In this document: piece after piece, positions 59,466-64,000 of the stretch
Numbering within the stretch: position 1 is the stretch's first letter
How the letters are laid out: each line of letters opens with the position of its first letter
Assembly (NCBI GenBank): GCA_963715055.1
Contig: CAVQRB010000006.1
Span: forward strand, 310,001 to 374,000
DNA from: CAVQRB01 sp963715055
GTDB taxonomy: Bacteria; Pseudomonadota; Alphaproteobacteria; Rhodobacterales; Rhodobacteraceae
Direction: 5' to 3'
Length of the DNA stretch: 64,000 bases
The notes under the pieces: generated by a model
Databases searched by the model: none
Seen by the model: the letters and a program-made list of their open reading frames with translations, nothing else
What the model was told of the DNA's origin: nothing
Position numbers and translations under genes: made by a program

Positions 59466-60644
59466 ATGGTTTTTGACTTTCTCAAGCGCGGAGCACAGGC
59501 AGAGGTGCCTGAGCAGAAGGCCAGCGCGACGGGACCGGTCGTTGCCTATCAGTCTTCGGGACGCATTGCCTGGAGCCCGAGGGATACAGTATCTCTGACG
59601 CGGACGGGATTTTCGGCGAACCCGGTCGGCTTTCGGTCGGTCAAGCTGATCGCCGAGGCCGCCGCGGCCTTGCCGTTGGTACTGCAGGACAGTGAGCAGC
59701 GTTTCGAGGCGCATCCGCTGATCGACCTCATCAGCCGGCCGAACCCGATGCAGGGGCGCGCCGAACTGCTTGAGGCGCTTTATGCGCAGTTACTGCTCTC
59801 GGGCAACGCATATGTCGAAGCGGTGAGTGCCGATGACGCGCTGCCTGTGGAGCTGCACGTGTTGCGCTCCGACCGGATGAGCGTGGTGCCTGGCGCGGAT
59901 GGTTGGCCCGTTGCCTATGAATATGCGGTGAGCGGCCGCAAACACCGGTTTGACGCCAGCGGCACTGTTGTTCCGATCTGTCACATCAAGAGCTTTCATC
60001 CGCAGGACGATCACTACGGGTTCAGCCCGATGCAGGCAGCGGCCATGGCGGTCGATGTGCATAATTCCGCAAGCCGCTGGTCGAAAGCACTTCTGGACAA
60101 CGCCGCACGACCTTCAGGCGCGATCGTTTATCGCGGTGCCGAAGGTCAGGGGTCGATGAATAATGACCAGTACGAGCGGCTGGTTGCGGAGATGGAGAGC
60201 CATCACCAAGGCGCACGAAACGCCGGCCGGCCGATGCTGCTCGAGGGGGGGCTGGACTGGAAACCGATGGGTTTCTCGCCCTCCGACATGGAATTTCAAA
60301 AAACCAAGGAAGCTGCGGCGCGCGAGATTGCCCTGGCTTTCGGAGTGCCGCCGATGCTTTTGGGCATTCAGGGCGATGCCACCTACGCGAATTACCAGGA
60401 AGCGCATCGGGCGTTCTACCGCCTGACCGTGCTGCCGCTGGCAACGCGGGTGACGGCGGCGCTGGCAAACTGGCTGGAAGATTTCTCCGGCGAAAGGTTG
60501 TCGCTGAAACCCGATCTCGATCAGGTGCCTGCGTTGGCGTCCGAGCGTGACGCGCAGTGGGGTCGGGTGGCGCAATCCGATTTTTTGACCCAAGCCGAGA
60601 AACGGGCGCTGCTTGGCTTGCCGGCGGTCAGCGCCAATGAGTGA
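59466..60644 (+). CDS. Gene transfer agent portal protein (orfg3)
   Basis: An HK97-type phage portal of 392 residues that forms the DNA gateway of the head. It has RTGFSANPVGFRSVKLIAEA, LLSGNAYVEAV, FHPQDDHYGFSPMQAAAMAV and ALAFGVPPMLLGIQGDATYA, then NYQEAHRAFY, which are standard portal segments. ATG 59466 has AGGAG 8 nt upstream; an earlier in-frame ATG at 59379 is not needed. Its last bases overlap the following small gene. Confidence 0.93.
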   Translation: MVFDFLKRGAQAEVPEQKASATGPVVAYQSSGRIAWSPRDTVSLTRTGFSANPVGFRSVKLIAEAAAALPLVLQDSEQRFEAHPLIDLISRPNPMQGRAELLEALYAQLLLSGNAYVEAVSADDALPVELHVLRSDRMSVVPGADGWPVAYEYAVSGRKHRFDASGTVVPICHIKSFHPQDDHYGFSPMQAAAMAVDVHNSASRWSKALLDNAARPSGAIVYRGAEGQGSMNNDQYERLVAEMESHHQGARNAGRPMLLEGGLDWKPMGFSPSDMEFQKTKEAAAREIALAFGVPPMLLGIQGDATYANYQEAHRAFYRLTVLPLATRVTAALANWLEDFSGERLSLKPDLDQVPALASERDAQWGRVAQSDFLTQAEKRALLGLPAVSANE

Positions 60645-60858
60645 TCCAGGGTTCGAGCGCTTCGAATGTGCGCCGGGGCTGCGATTGCAGGCGCACGAAA
60701 GGGTGTCGGAGATCCACAATGCCAATATCTCGCGCCGGCTGGACCGTATCGACGAGATGATGGAACGGTTGGAAAAGCGTTTGTGGATAACCGTTTACGG
60801 GGTCGTCGCAATGATATTGGCACAGGCGCTGCAATCGATTTTGACCGTAGTGCCCTGA
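60637..60858 (+). CDS. Gene transfer agent small membrane-anchored protein (orfg3.5-like)
   Basis: A 73-residue protein starting at ATG 60637 and overlapping the portal stop by eight bases. It has an N-terminal soluble half with ERVSEIHNANISRRLDRIDE, then MMERLEKRLW, and a C-terminal membrane helix (ITVYGVVAMILAQALQSILT). The position between portal and protease is that of g3.5 in the Rhodobacter capsulatus cluster. The function is not clear; the helix suggests membrane association during particle assembly. Confidence 0.75.
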   Translation: MSDPGFERFECAPGLRLQAHERVSEIHNANISRRLDRIDEMMERLEKRLWITVYGVVAMILAQALQSILTVVP

Positions 60859-60880
60859 GATGCAAATGAGGAGAGACGGA

Positions 60881-61438
60881 ATGGAGAATGACACAGGGCT
60901 AGAGCGCAAGTTCGCCCGCTTCGGAGAAGCGCTGGAGGTGCGTGACGGTTGCGTTATCAGCGGCTACGCCAGTCTTTTCGGGGCGGTGGATCAGGGCAAC
61001 GACGTTGTCGAGGCAGGCGCCTACAAGGATTCTCTTGCAGCGATCGCGGCTCGAGGCGGCAAGGTGAAGATGCTCTGGCAGCACGATCCCGCGCAGCCGA
61101 TCGGGATCTGGGACGAGGTGCGCGAGGATGCGCGCGGTCTCTGGGTCAAGGGGCGGCTTCTGGATGAGGTCGCGAAAGGCCGCGAGGCGGCGGCGCTGAT
61201 CGAAGCCGGGGCGATCGACGGTCTGTCGATCGGCTATCGCACACGGAAAGCCACCAAGAATGCAAAGGGCCAGCGGCTCTTGACCGAACTGGAGCTTTGG
61301 GAGGTCTCGCTTGTGACCTTCCCGATGCTACCGAGCGCAAGGGTTTCAGCCAAGTCGGACGATACCGATCTGGCCCAATCCCTGCGTGACATGGCCGCCG
61401 CCTTCGAGGGTGCGCGGACCGATTTGGCGCGCCGCTGA
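60881..61438 (+). CDS. Gene transfer agent prohead protease (orfg4)
   Basis: An HK97-family serine protease of 185 residues that trims the capsid protein. It has VISGYASLFGAVDQGNDVVE, the His in KMLWQHDPAQPIGIWDEV and the Ser in GAIDGLSIGYRTRKA, then LWEVSLVTFPMLPSARV. ATG 60881 has AGGAG 7 nt upstream; the frame also opens at 60860. It acts on the product of the next gene. Confidence 0.93.
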   Translation: MENDTGLERKFARFGEALEVRDGCVISGYASLFGAVDQGNDVVEAGAYKDSLAAIAARGGKVKMLWQHDPAQPIGIWDEVREDARGLWVKGRLLDEVAKGREAAALIEAGAIDGLSIGYRTRKATKNAKGQRLLTELELWEVSLVTFPMLPSARVSAKSDDTDLAQSLRDMAAAFEGARTDLARR

Positions 61439-61498
61439 CGCGCACCTTTCCTTGAGGCTGTGCAAGCGGCTTCGAAACACGAAAACGAGGAAATTGCC

Positions 61499-62677
61499 AT
61501 GAGCAAGACCGAAGCACAGGCGGCGGGCGGGATGGGTTTGTCCCCCGCTGATGAGGTCAAACAGGCCGTGACCGGCTTTGTCACTGATTTCAAGCACTAC
61601 AGAACCGAAATCGATGCAAAACTTCAACAAACAGAAGAGCGACTGAACATGCTGGACCGTAAAACTCACTCTCCCCAACGCACCCCGCTCGGCGGCTCCA
61701 TTGACGCGCGTGCACCTCATCGCAAGGCGTTCAACGCCTATCTGCGCTCCGGCGACGACGACGGTCTGCGCGGTCTGGAAATGGATGTGAAGTCCCTCTC
61801 CACGGCTGTAAACTCGGACGGTGGATATCTTGCCGACCCTCAGACGGCGGAGGCAATCAAGTCGGTGCTCAATTCCACTGCCTCGATCCGATCCATCGCC
61901 TCGGTGGTGAATGTCGAAGCGACATCCTACGACGTGCTCGTCGATCATACTGACGTGGGTGCAGGCTGGGCCACGGAGACGGCGTCAACCACCGAAACTG
62001 GTACACCGCAACTCGACCGGATCACCATTCCGCTGCATGAACTGAGCGCGCTGCCGAAAGCCTCGCAGCGCCTGCTCGATGACAGCGCGTTCGACATTGA
62101 AGGTTGGCTCGCCGGCCGGATCGCGGACAAGTTCGCCCGCGCCGAGGCCGCCGCTTTCGTCAGTGGTGACGGCAACGACAAGCCCAAGGGCTTTCTCACG
62201 CACGCCAGCGTGGACAACGATGTCTGGGCCTGGGGCAACCTCGGCTACGTGCCAACTGGTGTCGACGGTGACGTGACGGCGGATTCGATCATCGACGTAG
62301 TCTACGCCCTAGGTGCACAATACCGTGCCAACGCGGCTTTCGTGATGAACTCGAAAACCGCAGGCCTCATTCGCAAGCTCAAGGACAATGATGGCCGCTT
62401 CCTGTGGTCGGACGGTCTGGCCGCGGCAGAGCCCGCGCGCCTGATGGGGTATCCGGTTCTGATCGCCGAGGACATGCCGGATGCCGTATCGGGCGCTAAC
62501 GCGATTGCTTTTGGCGATTTCGCAGCCGGCTATACGATCGCGGAGCGTCCGGATCTGCGGGTGCTGCGCGATCCCTTTAGTGCCAAGCCCCATGTCCTCT
62601 TCTACGCGACCAAACGCGTGGGCGGGGATGTAAGCGATTTCGCCGCGATCAAGCTGCTGAAATTCGCGACCTCTTAA
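61499..62677 (+). CDS. Gene transfer agent major capsid protein (orfg5)
   Basis: The HK97-fold shell protein, 392 residues. The N-terminal 100 residues include a coiled-coil scaffold-like segment that the g4 protease is expected to remove. The mature part has STAVNSDGGYLADPQTAEAI, the SALPKASQRLLDDSAFDIEG segment, GDGNDKPKGFL, AAFVMNSKTAGLIRKLKDND and FGDFAAGYTIAERPDLRVLR. This is the most used marker gene for Rhodobacterales GTAs. ATG 61499 follows GAGGAAATTGCC. A 166-base gap without a clear gene follows. Confidence 0.95.
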   Translation: MSKTEAQAAGGMGLSPADEVKQAVTGFVTDFKHYRTEIDAKLQQTEERLNMLDRKTHSPQRTPLGGSIDARAPHRKAFNAYLRSGDDDGLRGLEMDVKSLSTAVNSDGGYLADPQTAEAIKSVLNSTASIRSIASVVNVEATSYDVLVDHTDVGAGWATETASTTETGTPQLDRITIPLHELSALPKASQRLLDDSAFDIEGWLAGRIADKFARAEAAAFVSGDGNDKPKGFLTHASVDNDVWAWGNLGYVPTGVDGDVTADSIIDVVYALGAQYRANAAFVMNSKTAGLIRKLKDNDGRFLWSDGLAAAEPARLMGYPVLIAEDMPDAVSGANAIAFGDFAAGYTIAERPDLRVLRDPFSAKPHVLFYATKRVGGDVSDFAAIKLLKFATS

Positions 62678-62843
62678 AACGGGGCCGTGAACCGGCGCAC
62701 GGGGTTGTTTGACCTCGGCGCGCCGGGGCCGGGTGCGCGCCGCTGTCGTTTGTGTTGTCTAGCTGCTCCCCTCCGACCGAGCAATGCAGATGGGCGCGCG
62801 CCTGGTTCCCGACCCTCGGGGAGCATTAATTTGGAGAGATTCC

Positions 62844-63440
62844 ATGATGTTGATCGAAGAGACGACGGTGCCGGATACGGCGCTCCCGGTCGAAGACTTC
62901 AAAGCGCATCTGCGACTGGGCACTGGCTTTGGTCAAGAGGACGTACAGAACGAAGTGATTTCGGGCTTTCTGCGGGCGGCGATCGCGGCTATCGAGGCCA
63001 GAACAGGCAAAATTCTGATCATGCGCAGTTTCAGCTGGACGTTGACGCAATGGCGCGATCCCAGTGCTCAGACGCTGCCGGTTGCGCCCGTCTCGGCGCT
63101 GACGCGGCTCGCTATCGTGGCGCGCGACGGGACGGAAACGGATATCGCGACGAACGGCTACTGGCTGGAACGTGACAGTCAAAGACCTCGGCTGCGGCCG
63201 ACGGGCATGTCCTTGCCGGCAATTCCGGCGGGTGGCTCTGCGCGGCTGGAATTTCAGGCCGGCTATGATCAGGTCTGGTCGAACCTGCCATCGGATTTGC
63301 AACAGGCCGTTCTCATGCTGGCGGCGCATTACTATGAGTATCGTCACGACATGTCCTTGAGTGACGGCTGTATGCCCTTCGGCGTCAGCAGCCTGATCGA
63401 ACGCTACCGGGTCATGCGGCTCGGGTCGGGAGGTCTGTGA
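62844..63440 (+). CDS. Gene transfer agent head-tail connector (orfg6)
   Basis: A gp6-type connector of 198 residues. It starts MMLIEETTVPDTALPVEDFK and has the adaptor pattern DVQNEVISGFLRAAIAAIEA, then RTGKILI, and QQAVLMLAAHYYEYRHDMSL, then IERYRVMRL. It sits under the portal to join head and tail. It is coupled to g7 (TGATG). Confidence 0.88.
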   Translation: MMLIEETTVPDTALPVEDFKAHLRLGTGFGQEDVQNEVISGFLRAAIAAIEARTGKILIMRSFSWTLTQWRDPSAQTLPVAPVSALTRLAIVARDGTETDIATNGYWLERDSQRPRLRPTGMSLPAIPAGGSARLEFQAGYDQVWSNLPSDLQQAVLMLAAHYYEYRHDMSLSDGCMPFGVSSLIERYRVMRLGSGGL

Positions 63441-63778
63441 TGACTGCGCCGCGTCTCAACCGAAAGCTCGTGCTGGAAACCCCCGAACGGGTGTCGGACG
63501 GCGCGGGCGGTTATCTGGAAAGCTGGATGCCGCTCGGCGTCATCTGGGCAGAAGTAGTCGCCCGTACGGGGCGGGAAACCGGTCTGTCAGGCGAAGCGGT
63601 ATCTGCAATGAACTACCGTATCACGACCCGCGGCGCCCCTTACGGCGCGCTGGATCGGCCAAAGCCCGAGCAACGCTTTCGGGAAGGTGCGCGCGTCTTT
63701 GTGATCCAGGCGGTGGCCGAGGACGATCTGGACGGTCGCTACCTCACTTGCTTTGCCACCGAGGAGGTTGCGGTATGA
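63440..63778 (+). CDS. Gene transfer agent head-tail adaptor (orfg7)
   Basis: A 112-residue head closure protein: RLNRKLVLETPERVSDGAGG, then YLESWMPLGVIWAEVVARTG, and ITTRGAPYGALDRPKPEQRF, the usual adaptor fold. ATG 63440 shares its A with the g6 stop; GTG 63437 is an alternative. It overlaps g8 at ATGA. Confidence 0.88.
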   Translation: MTAPRLNRKLVLETPERVSDGAGGYLESWMPLGVIWAEVVARTGRETGLSGEAVSAMNYRITTRGAPYGALDRPKPEQRFREGARVFVIQAVAEDDLDGRYLTCFATEEVAV

Positions 63779-64000
63779 GCTACGGCATGTCTGGCGCGCT
63801 ACAGGCCGCCATCTATACCGCCCTGACTGAGGATGTAGCACTCAACGCATTGGTGGGGTCAGAGATTTACGATGCTTTGCCGAGCGGCAAGATGCCAGAG
63901 ACCTACGTAAGCCTTGGTCGGGAAAGGGTGCGTGACGCCTCCGATCAGAGCGGTGACGGCGCGTTGCATTCGGTCGACATCTCCGTTCTGACAAGCCAGT
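63775..64000 (+). CDS. Gene transfer agent tail terminator-like protein (orfg8), cut by window edge
   Basis: The first 75 residues of a DUF3168 protein: MSYGMSGALQAAIYTALTED, then VALNALVGSEIYDALPSGKM and PETYVSLGRERVRDASDQSG. DUF3168 proteins cap phage tails. It follows g7 with a four-base overlap. The cluster (tail tube, tape measure, baseplate) should continue beyond the right edge. Confidence 0.88.
   Translation, partial: MSYGMSGALQAAIYTALTEDVALNALVGSEIYDALPSGKMPETYVSLGRERVRDASDQSGDGALHSVDISVLTSQ

Noticed and set aside
57690..64000. Intact prophage
   Set aside because: No integrase, repressor, replication or attachment site is seen. Gene order and fabF-mltG linkage fit a gene transfer agent, although the right part is outside the window.
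1..64000. CRISPR arrays, rRNA genes, replication origin
   Set aside because: No regularly spaced direct repeats, no 16S/23S-like stretch and no parAB/repABC or DnaA-box cluster was noticed. This was a reading by eye, so short or degenerate arrays could be missed.

Overview
The window reads as chromosome of a GC-rich alphaproteobacterium of the Rhodobacterales, most likely a marine Roseobacter-group member. The evidence is a DddP-type DMSP lyase, an RcGTA-type gene transfer agent cluster directly after fabF-mltG, a VPLPA-CTERM secreted protein, a seven-component Mnh/Pha cation antiporter with fused A and B subunits, and an alphaproteobacterial-type PssA/Psd pair. Translation is tightly coupled in most operons (ATGA, GTGA, TTGA or TGATG junctions), and GTG and TTG starts are common.

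Layout, left to right. 0-2 kb: phosphatidylethanolamine synthesis (pssA, psd). 2-7 kb: a fructose-type ABC transporter operon frcBCAK with a divergent ROK regulator and a strong palindromic operator between them. 7-10.8 kb: two coupled surface-glycan genes, one a glycosyltransferase-methyltransferase fusion. 10.9-13.5 kb: modABC molybdate uptake, with an apparent frameshift in the modA signal peptide. 13.6-16.7 kb: an arsenate operon coding an ArsR-ArsC fusion, an arsenate-linked GAPDH and the efflux pump ArsJ. 16.8-22.5 kb: a nitroreductase gene divergent from a six-gene succinate dehydrogenase/fumarate reductase plus class I fumarase operon, whose flavoprotein lacks the flavin-linking histidine.

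22.5-29.4 kb is a decayed accessory patch: an IS5-type transposase remnant, an intact alpha/beta hydrolase-OsmC fusion, a KAP-type P-loop NTPase broken by several frameshifts, intact dddP, and at least three pieces of IS3-type elements inserted into or joined to one another. 29.5-36.5 kb holds a DUF3445 haem N-demethylase-like gene, a frameshifted VPLPA-CTERM protein with a perfect FNR box upstream, glnBA, the NAD(P)HX repair enzyme, a degenerate Hint-domain protein and tRNA-Leu(UAG). 36.6-42.5 kb is the Mnh/Pha antiporter. 42.7-47.3 kb holds a periplasmic PilJ-N-like sensor, trigger factor, a dead aquaporin, an alternative oxidase and a DUF4329 lipoprotein. 47.9-49.1 kb is rpsF-rpsR-rplI. 49.4-51.9 kb includes a YceI protein and a cytochrome b561-YceI fusion. 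52-57.5 kb is the fatty-acid cluster fabD-fabG-acpP-(GNAT)-fabF-mltG. From 57.55 kb to the right edge runs the head-morphogenesis half of a gene transfer agent (g1 to the start of g8), preceded by a near-consensus sigma-70 promoter, a tiny leader ORF and an attenuator-like hairpin.

The points most worth following up are: (1) the fumarate-reductase-like operon with Cys in place of the flavin-linking His; (2) the ArsRC-GAPDH-ArsJ operon with its operator touching the start codon; (3) the GTA leader/attenuator; (4) the palindromes at frcR, dddP and sdhB and the FNR box at the CTERM gene; and (5) a set of frameshifts, many at short homopolymers, which could be real decay or sequence error. I saw no CRISPR array, rRNA gene or intact prophage.
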